Notes under the pieces: model-generated
Databases searched by the model: none
Told to the model about the DNA's origin: nothing
The model's input: the letters and a program-made list of their open reading frames with translations, nothing else
DNA from: Candidatus Mesenet endosymbiont of Phosphuga atrata
GTDB lineage: Bacteria > Pseudomonadota > Alphaproteobacteria > Rickettsiales > Anaplasmataceae
Reading direction: 5' to 3'
Length of the DNA: 64,000 nt
NCBI RefSeq assembly: GCF_964020175.1
Contig: NZ_OZ026541.1
Location: 372,001-436,000 of the forward strand
In this document: piece by piece, positions 34,957 through 44,131 of the stretch
Layout: every line of letters starts with the position of its first letter
Position numbering within the stretch: the stretch's first letter is position 1
Position numbers and translations under genes: made by a program

Positions 34957-36028
34957 ATTTATTAGTTTCTATATCTTCTTTTTCGTTATTACATATCTTT
35001 TGTATTTTATCTATGAATGCGTCAAGCCGCATATTGCCAATATACACTGCTTTATCATCATTATTATAGCTTAATATAACTTTTATGTTATCTTCACTAA
35101 TCTTTTGTGCAACATTCAAAACTAGCTCTTGAATATTATTTATGATTTGAGCATTGTTTGAGGGTAAATATTGGCTGGCTAGAAAGTATATGCTTTCTTT
35201 ATAATTTAACATATCAATACTGATTTCACCTTTGAATGAGTATGATAACACTGCAATGATAAAGTCGTGTAACTTCCCTTTTGCATTAATAGTAAAATCA
35301 TTGCCACTGATTGAGAACTTTTCTATGTCTAAGTTTAACTTAACATTCGACTTATTACTTAAAATTTCAACATCAAAATTTGCGTTAATTTCTGGGCTAA
35401 TCTGATCTTTTATATCAGTATGTTCGCTAATGTGAGAATTAACGCTGAGCTTTATATGCTCATCAGATTTTTTATCAAATATCAGTTGTAGATGGTTTTC
35501 TTGGCTGGATTTTGTACTAGTTTCACTATTGCTACTTAAAGTTATGCAGCTTAATCCATGATCTTCGTACCTTAACAGATTAACGCAATCTACAACACTG
35601 AGCTCATCTTTAATCTGTAGTAAAAAGGGCAACTTATTTAATTTTGAGGTAAGAGCTAATTTGTGAGTATTACAAACTACACTATAGTTTTCTTGATTGT
35701 CCGATATGGTAATATCTATAATATTGTTAGGAATAGATAAGGATAACCACTTACTGAATAGTTTATACTTAAGCAGCAAAGAGTCTAACTTGATAGAAGT
35801 TGACTGGGGTATGGTAATTTCAGGGTTTTTTATATCTAAATTTATACCAAAAGGAAAACCATAGGTGACAATATTGCCATAAGTAAGCTCAATCTCATAA
35901 GCTTTTGCATAAGATGAGATCTTTTGCAGCATATTTTTAGTTTTACTAGTGGCATAAAGCCATAATCCACTATAAGTAGTAAAAAATAATAAGATTATGA
36001 CGGCTATGGCACAAAAAATTTTACGCAT
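34937..36028 (-). CDS. DUF2125 domain protein
   Basis: 363 residues. One N-terminal membrane anchor (residues about 5-27), then an extracytoplasmic domain with the family's start pattern: W-LYATSKTKNMLQKISSYA, ELTYGNIVTYGFPFGINLDI. This matches the DUF2125 family of alphaproteobacteria, whose function is not known. The rest is beta-rich with no catalytic motif. It is 2 bp from the ferredoxin gene and overlaps ccmH by 20 bp, so it is in the same transcript as the isc genes. Confidence 0.8.
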   Translation of the reverse strand: MRKIFCAIAVIILLFFTTYSGLWLYATSKTKNMLQKISSYAKAYEIELTYGNIVTYGFPFGINLDIKNPEITIPQSTSIKLDSLLLKYKLFSKWLSLSIPNNIIDITISDNQENYSVVCNTHKLALTSKLNKLPFLLQIKDELSVVDCVNLLRYEDHGLSCITLSSNSETSTKSSQENHLQLIFDKKSDEHIKLSVNSHISEHTDIKDQISPEINANFDVEILSNKSNVKLNLDIEKFSISGNDFTINAKGKLHDFIIAVLSYSFKGEISIDMLNYKESIYFLASQYLPSNNAQIINNIQELVLNVAQKISEDNIKVILSYNNDDKAVYIGNMRLDAFIDKIQKICNNEKEDIETNKYENIDN

Positions 36029-36030
36029 TC

Positions 36031-36381
36031 TTATTTTTTATCCACTGATATATTACGTGTGCTGCTTGGAATCCTTACACATAAGCCATCGATTTCTTTA
36101 GTAACTTTGACTTGGCAGCCGAGTCTTGAAGTTTCAGTGAGGCCAAATGCTAAATCCAACATATCATTTTCTTCATCAGATATTGAGTTAGTTTCTTCAA
36201 CAGTATCATAAAAATCTTTTTCAACAATAACATGACAGGTAGAACAAGCAAGCGACCCTTCGCATGCACCTTCTAGTAAATCAGGGTCGCTTCTATGCGC
36301 TAGGCTTAGTAATGTCTCACCTTCGTATGCATCATAAGTTTTTTTGCTTCCATCTGGTAAAATGAATGTTACAGTTGGCAT
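36031..36381 (-). CDS. fdx: [2Fe-2S] ferredoxin of the ISC system
   Basis: Supplies electrons for Fe-S cluster assembly. 116 residues of the adrenodoxin-type fold: PTVTFILPDGSKKTYDAYEG at the start, the cluster ligands in CEGSLACSTCHV, and the fourth Cys in SRLGCQVKV. The position after hscA is the canonical one in isc operons (hscB-hscA-fdx). Spacing to hscA is 8 bp. Confidence 0.95.
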   Translation of the reverse strand: MPTVTFILPDGSKKTYDAYEGETLLSLAHRSDPDLLEGACEGSLACSTCHVIVEKDFYDTVEETNSISDEENDMLDLAFGLTETSRLGCQVKVTKEIDGLCVRIPSSTRNISVDKK

Positions 36382-36389
36382 AATATCCT

Positions 36390-38210
36390 TTATCTCTCAG
36401 TATCTTTTAATTGATAATCAATTATTGCATTATGTAAATTTTTATCTGTTACTTTTTGCAATAACTTAGGAGTTTCAGCTTTTAAATGAGCAATAGCGTT
36501 ATTAATTTCATTTAAGTTTGATTCTAGTAATGTTTCCTTTGCATAATCTAAAGCTTTTTGCAATTCATGATCTTTTATTTCATAATTTTTCATTGCTGCA
36601 TCAATTATTTCAATAAAATGCTTATTATTTATTTTAGCTTCAGCTAGAGATCTTTTTTCTATATCATCACTGAAATTTTCCACCGATGCAGTTACCATAT
36701 CCTCTATTTCTTTTTGGGTTAAACCAAAATTTGAATTGACAGTAACTTCTTGTTTAATACCTGTGGTGGATTCTACTGCTGTGACATGTAATATACCATC
36801 GGTATCAACTTTGAATTCAACTTTAACTTTTGCTCTGCCAGCTGGAAGTGGTGGGATTCCCTTTAATTCAAATTTTGCTAAAGATTTATTTTGCTCAACC
36901 ATCTCACGCTCACCCTGAAGAACGTGTATTGTCATTGCTGCTTGCCCATCAACATAAGTTGTAAATTCCTGTATTTCCGAAGCTGGTAGCGGAGTGTTTC
37001 TTTGTATAATTTTTTCAACTATTCCTCCCATAGTTTCTATCCCTAAGGATAAAGGCAAAACGTCAATTAAAAGTCCTTTATTTTGAGAATTAGAGGTAAG
37101 ATAGTGAGCTTGTCTTGCGGCACCAACAACTACTGCTTTTTCTGGATTAACATCATTTAATAATTTATTAGGGAATACTTTAGCAAGAGTGTTTTGTACC
37201 AATGGGACTTTAGTTGAACCACCAACTAGTATTACTCCTTTGATATCTTCAATACTTAAGTTAGCATCTCGTATCGTATCTATGATAATATTCATAGTTT
37301 TATCAACCAAACCTGATATTAAAGCTTCAAATTCACTTTTTGTAATTTCACATTTAAATGAATTTTCATCTACATTAAAACTAAAAACTCCTTTTTCATG
37401 CATGCTTAAAAATTCTTTTGCAGCACGCGCTTCAGTAATAAGCCTATTTTTTTGAGCAGTATTTAGTTTAATATGGTTATACATACCAAGTATATACTCA
37501 ACAAGTAAAGCGTCAAAATCATCCCCACCTAAGCATACATCGCCACCCACAGCAAGTACTTGAAATACTTTTTCTTTGTGGAGTTTTAATATTGATATAT
37601 CAAATGTACCACCACCTAAATCATAGACAGCGTATATTTCTCCTTCATTTTGTTTATCAACGCCATATGCAAGCGCAGCAGCGGTTGGTTCATTAATTAA
37701 TCTTAATACTTCTATCCCTGCAAGTTGTGCTGCAAATTTTACTGCATTTCTTGCCGCATCATCAAAATATGCAGGTACAGTGATAACTGCTTTGCTTACC
37801 TTATAGCCTTTTGTATTCTTAACTCTTCTGCATAATGCTTTTATTATATCAGCAGCTATTTCAACTGGAGAAAGGTATTTACCATCACCAAGATCAATTT
37901 TAACAGTACCGCCGTGACTACTAATTTCATAATTAAAGCAAATTTTACCGATAATTTCTTTTACATCATCAGGTCCTTTACCCAATAGACGCTTTATAGA
38001 ATAAATAGCATTAGCATCTAACTTAGATCCAACCTCAATTGCACCATCATAATAAGAGACTGCTGAGCGCAGCAATTCTTCACCACGCTCATCTTTAAAG
38101 ATATGCACATTATTATCCTTATCAACTTCAGCAATTAGAGAATTAGTAGTGCCAAAATCTATGCCGAAGGCCATAGGTGCATGAGGATCTGATATTTGAA
38201 TTAATTCCAC
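36390..38210 (-). CDS. hscA: Fe-S cluster assembly chaperone HscA (Hsp70 family)
   Basis: An Hsp70 that releases the cluster from IscU. 606 residues. The ATPase domain begins with FGIDFGTTNSLIAEV, and the second phosphate site is YDLGGGTFDISIL. The adenosine motif is GVILVGGSTKVPLVQ. The substrate-binding part has LPPLPAGRAKVKVEF-like IPPLPAGRAKV. HscA lacks the long DnaK tail, as here. The start overlaps the end of hscB by 10 bp. Confidence 0.96.
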   Translation of the reverse strand: MELIQISDPHAPMAFGIDFGTTNSLIAEVDKDNNVHIFKDERGEELLRSAVSYYDGAIEVGSKLDANAIYSIKRLLGKGPDDVKEIIGKICFNYEISSHGGTVKIDLGDGKYLSPVEIAADIIKALCRRVKNTKGYKVSKAVITVPAYFDDAARNAVKFAAQLAGIEVLRLINEPTAAALAYGVDKQNEGEIYAVYDLGGGTFDISILKLHKEKVFQVLAVGGDVCLGGDDFDALLVEYILGMYNHIKLNTAQKNRLITEARAAKEFLSMHEKGVFSFNVDENSFKCEITKSEFEALISGLVDKTMNIIIDTIRDANLSIEDIKGVILVGGSTKVPLVQNTLAKVFPNKLLNDVNPEKAVVVGAARQAHYLTSNSQNKGLLIDVLPLSLGIETMGGIVEKIIQRNTPLPASEIQEFTTYVDGQAAMTIHVLQGEREMVEQNKSLAKFELKGIPPLPAGRAKVKVEFKVDTDGILHVTAVESTTGIKQEVTVNSNFGLTQKEIEDMVTASVENFSDDIEKRSLAEAKINNKHFIEIIDAAMKNYEIKDHELQKALDYAKETLLESNLNEINNAIAHLKAETPKLLQKVTDKNLHNAIIDYQLKDTER

Positions 38211-38662
38211 TTTACCTCTTCGTATGATTTATTTAAATATTTAAGCCTATGCAATTGTTCTGCTGCTTTATTTAAATCCTTATTGGCAAAGAAATTCTTT
38301 AAATTCCTAATACATTCTTTTGTCTTATCTTCAATAGTTTTAGTTAAAATCTGCTTATCATCACCACTAAATATAGATTCCCTAATTTGCATCGATTCTT
38401 CAAGAATCTCAGGATCTACTTTGCAATTTTTTGCAACGTTAAGTAAGGAAAGCAAATATTCAGCTCTCTTTAAAGGCGATTTTAATGTTTGATAAGCTTT
38501 ATTGATGTTGATAGTATCTTTCACAGCTACAGATTTTTCATGATCTAAGATACAATTATCAGGGTGAAAAGTTTTACTGAGTTCAATATACTTTTTTTCT
38601 AACAAATCTAAATCTACATCAAACTTAGGTTGTATGTTAAATAGAGCAAAATAATCAGACAT
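38201..38662 (-). CDS. hscB: Fe-S assembly co-chaperone HscB
   Basis: A J-domain protein that brings IscU to HscA and stimulates its ATPase. From the ATG at 38662 (MSDYFALFNIQPKF) it has 153 residues. A longer frame from 38716 would add 18 residues inside iscA and is less likely. The J domain has the HPD motif in TFHPDNC, and the C-terminal three-helix IscU-binding domain follows (LEESMQIRESIFSG). It overlaps iscA by 8 bp. Confidence 0.93.
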   Translation of the reverse strand: MSDYFALFNIQPKFDVDLDLLEKKYIELSKTFHPDNCILDHEKSVAVKDTININKAYQTLKSPLKRAEYLLSLLNVAKNCKVDPEILEESMQIRESIFSGDDKQILTKTIEDKTKECIRNLKNFFANKDLNKAAEQLHRLKYLNKSYEEVKWN

Positions 38663-39014
38663 AAAAACTTTCTCCGCAACCACACCTACCTTTCTCATTT
38701 GGGTTTTTAAAGACAAAGCCTGATGAAAACTTATCTTCTACAAAATCCATCTCTGATCCTAATATAAACATGATGGCCTTTGGATCTATGAGAATCTTGA
38801 CCTTTTCACCACTATGCATAACCTCAATAGTTGATTCAAAAGGGCGAATTTCATAAGCATATTCAATATTATATTTCAAACCAAAACACCCCTTTTGCTT
38901 GATAATTATTCTAATGCCAATCACTTCCTGCCCTTTACCATCTAATAAATATTTTATCCTATCGAGCGCTTTATCAGTTATAGTGATAGGATTTTTTCTG
39001 TTTGCAAAACTCAT
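38655..39014 (-). CDS. iscA: Iron-sulfur cluster assembly protein IscA (A-type carrier)
   Basis: 119 residues of the A-type carrier family, which passes Fe-S clusters to targets. ITITDKALDRIKYLL opens the domain, GCFGLKYNIEY carries the first Cys (the usual form is GGCSG), and the C-terminal pair lies in GRCGCGESF. The first Cys is followed by Phe rather than Ser, a small departure. It lies between iscU and hscB as in the standard operon. Confidence 0.94.
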   Translation of the reverse strand: MSFANRKNPITITDKALDRIKYLLDGKGQEVIGIRIIIKQKGCFGLKYNIEYAYEIRPFESTIEVMHSGEKVKILIDPKAIMFILGSEMDFVEDKFSSGFVFKNPNEKGRCGCGESFYV

Positions 39015-39037
39015 TGGTCACTAACATGAAATAATAT

Positions 39038-39445
39038 TTATGCTGAAGCATTGGTATCTTCTGTCTGCTCTTGTTTGTTCTGATAGTCTTTAATGGCAGC
39101 TTGAATAGCATCTTCCGCCAACACTGAACAGTGTATTTTAACTGGAGGCAAAGATAATTCTTGCACAATATCAGTGTTTTTGACTTCAGTGGCTTCTTTG
39201 ACAGTTTTACCTTTTATCAGTTCTGTAAGCAAAGAGCTTGAAGCAATAGCAGAACCACAACCAAAAGTTTTAAATTTAGCGTCTTCAATCACACCATCTT
39301 TACCTACTTTTATTTGTAATTTCATAACATCACCACATGATGGTGCTCCAACTAACCCCGTACCAACATTTGGATCATCTTTATCTAAAGACCCAACATT
39401 TCTTGGATTTTCATAATGATCTAAAACACGCTTATTATAACTCAT
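39038..39445 (-). CDS. iscU: Iron-sulfur cluster scaffold protein IscU
   Basis: The scaffold on which [2Fe-2S] clusters are built. 135 residues from the ATG at 39445 (MSYNKRVLDHYENPRNVGSL). A frame from 39520 adds 25 residues that overlap iscS and are not IscU-like. The three Cys are present: GAPSCGDVM, FKTFGCGSAIASSS and PPVKIHCSVLAEDA. The HscA-recognition LPPVK motif is intact. Confidence 0.96.
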   Translation of the reverse strand: MSYNKRVLDHYENPRNVGSLDKDDPNVGTGLVGAPSCGDVMKLQIKVGKDGVIEDAKFKTFGCGSAIASSSLLTELIKGKTVKEATEVKNTDIVQELSLPPVKIHCSVLAEDAIQAAIKDYQNKQEQTEDTNASA

Positions 39446-39462
39446 AAACACCTCATAAAAAT

Positions 39463-40710
39463 TTAATGTGCATCCCACTGTACAGATTTCAAATCCACAC
39501 CTTCTTGCACCATCTCCCATAAAGGGCTCATATCAAGTAGCTTGCCTATTTTCTCTACTACTAAATCTGCAGCATATCTTATCTCTTCCTCTGTTGTGAA
39601 CCTTCCTATGCCAAATCTAATTGAAGAATGCTCTAGATCGTGGCCATTGTTTAACGCTCTTATAACATAAGAAGGCTCAAGAGATTCAGAAGTGCACGCA
39701 GATCCAGAACTGACTGCCAGCTCCTTTATTGCCATAATGATTGACTCACCTTCAACACAAGGAAAGCTTATGTTTAAGTTTCCAGGAATGCGTTTTTCAT
39801 AATCTCCATTGAGTACTACGTATTGTGATTTTTTAGCTACCTTATCCAATCCATTAGTTACTCTATTATATAGAATATCCCTAAGATTTTTTATCCTTTC
39901 CTCTTCTTCCTTCATTTCTTCCTTAGCAATACGAGCTGCTTCACCAAAACCAACAGCAAGTGGTGTTGGTACCGTGCCTGAGCGCATTCCTCTTTCTTGT
40001 CCACCACCACTAATTAGTGGAGTAAGCCTTACACGCGGGTCTTTCCTGCGTACATATAAAGCACCAATCCCCATAGGACCGTAAACCTTATGACTAGAAA
40101 TACTCATCAGATCAATATTCATATCATGTACATCTATTGGTATCTTACCGAAAGCCTGAGCTGCATCAGTGTGAAAGAACACATTATGCTCACGACAAAT
40201 CTCACCTATTTCTTTTATAGGTTGGATTACACCTATCTCATTATTTGCCATCATCACTGAAACTAAGATAGTTTTATCAGTAATTGCTTTTTCTAATTCA
40301 GATAAATTTATTATCCCGTTTGTTTGTACAGGTAAGTATGTAACTGCAAAACCTTCATCTTCTAAATGTCGACAAGAATCTAACACGCATTTGTGTTCCG
40401 TACAGACAGTTATTATGTGATTACCTTTATTTTTGTAGAACCTTGCAACCCCTTTAACTGCCATATTATTGGATTCAGTTGCACCAGAGGTAAATATTAC
40501 CTCTTTATCTTGAGCATTAATAAGATCAGCAATTTGTTTGCGAGCTACCTCTACAGCTTCTTCCGCATTCCAGCCGAAAGCGTGACTGCGAGAATGAGGA
40601 TTACTAAACTGGTTAAAATAAGGTATCATTGCTTCAAGTACACGAGGATCTAACTTAGTTGTAGCTTGATAATCAAGGTATATGTTTACTAACTTATCAT
40701 TCTGTTTCAT
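39463..40710 (-). CDS. iscS: Cysteine desulfurase IscS
   Basis: A pyridoxal-phosphate enzyme that takes sulfur from cysteine for Fe-S assembly and tRNA thiolation. About 415 residues from the ATG at 40710, which has AAAGG 8 bases upstream. The ATG at 40731 adds seven residues without a ribosome site. [13 protein letters not shown] opens the protein, the PLP Lys is in [10 protein letters not shown], and the sulfur-carrying Cys in [16 protein letters not shown]. It is the intact, canonical copy. A second desulfurase domain is fused to the regulator just upstream. Confidence 0.96.
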   Translation of the reverse strand: MKQNDKLVNIYLDYQATTKLDPRVLEAMIPYFNQFSNPHSRSHAFGWNAEEAVEVARKQIADLINAQDKEVIFTSGATESNNMAVKGVARFYKNKGNHIITVCTEHKCVLDSCRHLEDEGFAVTYLPVQTNGIINLSELEKAITDKTILVSVMMANNEIGVIQPIKEIGEICREHNVFFHTDAAQAFGKIPIDVHDMNIDLMSISSHKVYGPMGIGALYVRRKDPRVRLTPLISGGGQERGMRSGTVPTPLAVGFGEAARIAKEEMKEEEERIKNLRDILYNRVTNGLDKVAKKSQYVVLNGDYEKRIPGNLNISFPCVEGESIIMAIKELAVSSGSACTSESLEPSYVIRALNNGHDLEHSSIRFGIGRFTTEEEIRYAADLVVEKIGKLLDMSPLWEMVQEGVDLKSVQWDAH

Positions 40711-40736
40711 ATTAATGGCCTTTGCATTCATAAATT

Positions 40737-42287
40737 TTAAACTAATCTAGTATTATTTTTATAAATATTATACCAACAATTAACTATTTTTTCTATATCA
40801 TCGTCTGTTGTATACCATCCTATACTTATTCTAATTGAACACTCTGCTTGCTCTTTTGTTGCACCCATTGCGAGTAAAACATAAGAAGGCTCAATTCTAC
40901 CTGAAGAACATGCAGCTCCACTACTTACTGCAATGTTATTCATATCAAAAGTCATAAGTTGCACATCACTTTTAACACCAGGCATGCAAATACAGCTAGT
41001 ATTGGGCAATCTATCACTATCCTTGCCAAAAATAATTGCATTGTCTGCGATTTTTAATATTTCGGATTCAAGTCGATCACGTAATTCTTCAATTTTATTT
41101 GCCTTGCCTAAAAGCTCTGTAATCTGCTTAATTGCAGAAGAAAAACTGGCAATTGCAACAACATTTTCAGTACCAGCTCTAAGTCCTTTTTCTTGCCCAC
41201 CACCGGTAATAATTGGCTTTATTTGTAGCTTTTTATCAAAGACTAAAGCACCAGCACCAGCAAGCCCACCCATCTTATGAGCTGATAAAGTTAGCAAATC
41301 TACTCCTAAATCTTCCATATTTACATCAATCTTTCCACATGCTTGCGCAGCATCTGTGTGGCAAATTGCACCAAATTTATGAGAAATTTGTGCTATTTTT
41401 TTAATTGGTTGAATTACTCCTGTCTCATTATTTGCCATCATAACTGAAACTAGTACCTTCTTCCCTTCCAGTTTGTATAACGTCTTTTCTAATTCTAAAA
41501 GATTGACAATGCCATCATAATCAACAGGTATAATATAAGGGTTATCTGCAGATCTCATAATTGATGGGTGTTCTACTGCAGAAATAACTTGAATGTATTC
41601 CTTCATTCCCTTCATAACTAAATTATTTGCTTCAGTTGCAGAAGAAGTAAAGACTATTTCCTTATTATCAGTAGCAGAGATAAAGCTACGGATATCATCT
41701 CTTGCATCTTGTAGAATTTTGCGCACTTTTTGCCCAGCTTGATGTACTGAAGAAGGATTTAATGTTTCGTATGATAATATATAAGATGTATTTTCTTTAA
41801 CAGAGTTACTAATTGGAGCTGTTGAGTTATAGTCAGCATACGTGTGTTCATTAGAATCAAATGATGATCTGCTGCTTATGTCAAAGTTTTCGTTAAGTAC
41901 ATCACTTAAAGATATTTTGCCAAAATAATCTTTCACATAATTACCAAGATCGTTCCATAAAGCATGAGTTTTGCATTGAGCTTGGTCTTTTAGACATCCT
42001 ATACCATCATTATCACATCTTGTTATTTTTATTTCTTCCCCTATTGCATCTAGTATGTCACTTGTCTTTACTGATTCAGGTGAGCAATTTAGGTAATACC
42101 CACCCCCTGGACCTCTTGCAGCAGAAACTAAGCCACTTTTTCGCAATGCTGAAATCACATGTTCTGAATATCTTTCTGGTACAGACTGAAAATCAGATAT
42201 ATTAGATAATTTTATAGGCGCAGAAGTATTACTCGCTAAATGAACCATAACCATAATTGCATACCTTAACTTTGCTGTGATCAACAT
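40737..42287 (-). CDS. Rrf2/IscR-type regulator fused to a second cysteine desulfurase domain
   Basis: 516 residues. Residues 1-135 form an Rrf2 winged helix like Isc[32 protein letters not shown], and a cluster site with Cys, Cys, Cys and His in CDNDGIGC, then CKTHALW. Residues about 155-510 form a class V aminotransferase fold like IscS/Nif[25 protein letters not shown], the PLP Lys in [10 protein letters not shown], and the active Cys in [15 protein letters not shown]. Both halves keep their key residues, so the fusion could sense clusters and mobilise sulfur. It is the first gene of the isc operon. A fused regulator is known from annotation of Anaplasmataceae, but its biochemistry is not established to my knowledge. 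Confidence 0.93.
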   Translation of the reverse strand: MLITAKLRYAIMVMVHLASNTSAPIKLSNISDFQSVPERYSEHVISALRKSGLVSAARGPGGGYYLNCSPESVKTSDILDAIGEEIKITRCDNDGIGCLKDQAQCKTHALWNDLGNYVKDYFGKISLSDVLNENFDISSRSSFDSNEHTYADYNSTAPISNSVKENTSYILSYETLNPSSVHQAGQKVRKILQDARDDIRSFISATDNKEIVFTSSATEANNLVMKGMKEYIQVISAVEHPSIMRSADNPYIIPVDYDGIVNLLELEKTLYKLEGKKVLVSVMMANNETGVIQPIKKIAQISHKFGAICHTDAAQACGKIDVNMEDLGVDLLTLSAHKMGGLAGAGALVFDKKLQIKPIITGGGQEKGLRAGTENVVAIASFSSAIKQITELLGKANKIEELRDRLESEILKIADNAIIFGKDSDRLPNTSCICMPGVKSDVQLMTFDMNNIAVSSGAACSSGRIEPSYVLLAMGATKEQAECSIRISIGWYTTDDDIEKIVNCWYNIYKNNTRLV

Positions 42288-42307
42288 CTTATTAAAAATC
42301 TATTGCA

Positions 42308-42322
42308 TAACTGACTTAGTTA
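42308..42322. promoter_or_regulatory. Candidate Rrf2/IscR operator upstream of the isc operon
   Basis: TAACTGACTTAGTTA is an imperfect palindrome (arms TAACT/AGTTA) lying 20 bp before the start of the regulator-desulfurase fusion. Its GACT half-element is reminiscent of IscR sites. Autoregulation of isc operons by their first gene is common, so a site is expected here, but the match is weak. Confidence 0.35.
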
Positions 42323-42364
42323 ATTTATAATTAATAAATATAATAATCTATATAAAATAATAGA

Positions 42365-42386
42365 CCACTTGTCAAGTGGGTTTTTT
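42365..42386 (+). promoter_or_regulatory. Perfect palindrome with T-run between the isc operon and the hydrolase gene
   Basis: CCACTTGTCAAGTGG is a perfect 15-bp palindrome, followed on the plus strand by GTTTTTT. In form it is a Rho-independent terminator pointing at the hydrolase gene that begins 14 bp later. No plus-strand gene lies before it except regulatory DNA, so it may act as an attenuator or an operator for the divergent promoters. Confidence 0.4.
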
Positions 42387-42399
42387 CGAGTTTAATTAA

Positions 42400-43128
42400 A
42401 TGGTTGAAGTTTTTTTTAATAGCTCAGCTCCAATTGGTGATAGTTCAACTAGAAGAATAGAAGGAATATATCATCAAAGTAAGGATGTTAATGCTCCTTT
42501 AGCTCTAGTTCTACCGTCTCATCCTCGATATGGTGGAAATATGAATAATAAGGTAGTTTGTAGTCTTTTTGATACTTTTGCTAATAATGGTCTCTCTGTA
42601 CTCAAGATTAATTTTAGAGATATAGGAAAGCAGGCAAGCATGTTCAATAGAGGTATAGATGAGCTGAGTGATGCAGCGTCAGCAATGGATTGGTTGCAAG
42701 ATAATAATGTCAGTACAGTACCTTTTTGGGTTGCTGGTTTTTCATTTGGTGCATGGGTTGCTATGCAACTTATGATGCGTCGTCCAGAAGTAGAGAGATT
42801 TATCAGTATTGCACCCTCTGCTAATCAATATGATTTTTCATTTCTTTTTCCTTGCCCTGTTCCTGGATTGATAATACAAGGAGATCGAGATAATATTTCT
42901 GAAGAAGTAATGGTATCGCAGTTAGCAGAAAAATTAATCAGTTCAATGAATAGCGAATACATGCAATATCACGTTATAGATGGTGCAGATCACTTTTTTC
43001 ACGATAATATAGGAGAAATTAATAAGATTATTGATGATTATGTTAAAGCATGGTTAGATAATGTTTCAACAGTAAATAAAAATAATTTTGTAAAAAGAGC
43101 AAGGAGAAAAACTCGTCAACCTGCATAA
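42400..43128 (+). CDS. Alpha/beta hydrolase
   Basis: 242 residues of the alpha/beta hydrolase fold related to COG2945. LALVLPSHPRYGGNMNNKVV at the start, LKINFRDIGKQ in the oxyanion region, the nucleophile elbow GFSFG in WVAGFSFGAWVAMQ, an Asp in IQGDRDNI, and the catalytic His in DGADHFFHDN. The C-terminal 15 residues are basic (KRARRKTRQPA). The substrate is unknown. It is transcribed divergently from the isc operon. Confidence 0.87.
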   Translation: MVEVFFNSSAPIGDSSTRRIEGIYHQSKDVNAPLALVLPSHPRYGGNMNNKVVCSLFDTFANNGLSVLKINFRDIGKQASMFNRGIDELSDAASAMDWLQDNNVSTVPFWVAGFSFGAWVAMQLMMRRPEVERFISIAPSANQYDFSFLFPCPVPGLIIQGDRDNISEEVMVSQLAEKLISSMNSEYMQYHVIDGADHFFHDNIGEINKIIDDYVKAWLDNVSTVNKNNFVKRARRKTRQPA

Positions 43129-43205
43129 TTTAGATGTAAAAAATTGATGAACTAATAATATTTTATTGGTTTAAGTAGTTTTTGAAAATACAGTAATGGG
43201 GGAGT

Positions 43206-44102
43206 ATGGGGATAAGAATAATTAAGAATATTGAAACGTTGATGGAGTTATTATCATCGCTTTTTAAGAAAAACCTTAGTGGTGAGTACTATACAAATAA
43301 AAGTGTTAAATCTATATTTTATTTTAGTCATTATGTGCAAGAAGAACAAACTCAAAACATTTTAAATAAGTCAGAAGAGCATCCCATATCAACAAAGTTA
43401 CAACTTCCATATATTCAATCTGAACAGATTCTTGCACAATCTAGATCTAATCAAAATATTGCTGATTTGAGTAGTCAGCCTAATGTCAGTATAGAGTCAT
43501 CAGTTCAAAAATTAGAATTACCTAAGGAGGGCGAATCGTTAAAAATTAATCTATCTCATGGGAATGTTAAGCCTATAGTATTTTGCGATGCTGAGGAGCC
43601 AAAGAAAGCGGATATCGCTACGCAACCTAAAAAACTTAGTGATAATCCTAATTTTTCGAAAATTAAACAAGAACTTGAAAATAAACTAAAGAACTCTTTT
43701 GAATCTAACAGTAAAAATACTTCCTTACTTAGTAGTAAAAATAAAGAGCAAGAGAAGGAGCAAGCTTGCAAGGGAGATGTTTTATCATTTATTTCTAGTT
43801 CTAAGGATATCTCAATTTTGCCAATAGAGCCAAAAACTAAACAGGAACCTGTAATTTCTAATGATAATAATTCTTCTATGCCACCACCACCTCCGCCTAT
43901 TGGAGGTCTGGTAAACTTTAAAGGACCAAAGCTTCCTTTATCGTTACCTATGCAAGAGCAAAGTAGAATTAAGCAGGAGAAATTTTGTAATACATCTCAA
44001 AATAAAATAGTTAATATGCAGTCTAACCTAAATAATGTACCATTTATGGAACAATTAACATTAACGTTAGAACAAAGAAAAGGTAAAGCACATTCAGTTT
44101 AA
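43206..44102 (+). CDS. Low-complexity protein with polyproline stretch (candidate effector)
   Basis: 298 residues, not in a family I know. The sequence is polar and probably disordered, rich in Gln, Ser and Lys, with SSMPPPPPPIGGLVNFKGP near residue 230 and a short amphipathic C-terminal segment (FMEQLTLTLEQRKGKAHSV). Polyproline next to a short helix is the layout of profilin- and actin-binding proteins such as RickA, but I see no clear WH2 motif. There is no signal peptide. The start has a GGGGG ribosome site (43198-43202). Host-directed function is inference. Confidence 0.7.
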   Translation: MGIRIIKNIETLMELLSSLFKKNLSGEYYTNKSVKSIFYFSHYVQEEQTQNILNKSEEHPISTKLQLPYIQSEQILAQSRSNQNIADLSSQPNVSIESSVQKLELPKEGESLKINLSHGNVKPIVFCDAEEPKKADIATQPKKLSDNPNFSKIKQELENKLKNSFESNSKNTSLLSSKNKEQEKEQACKGDVLSFISSSKDISILPIEPKTKQEPVISNDNNSSMPPPPPPIGGLVNFKGPKLPLSLPMQEQSRIKQEKFCNTSQNKIVNMQSNLNNVPFMEQLTLTLEQRKGKAHSV

Positions 44103-44131
44103 GATATGTTGATTTCTTGTTGAATTCAATT

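Noticed and set aside
37189-37455. 88-codon plus-strand frame
   Set aside because: Antisense to hscA, which is unmistakable, and without a ribosome site.
42365-42386. Terminator of an upstream gene
   Set aside because: There is no plus-strand gene before it, as the isc operon is transcribed away from it, so I list it as a regulatory palindrome instead.
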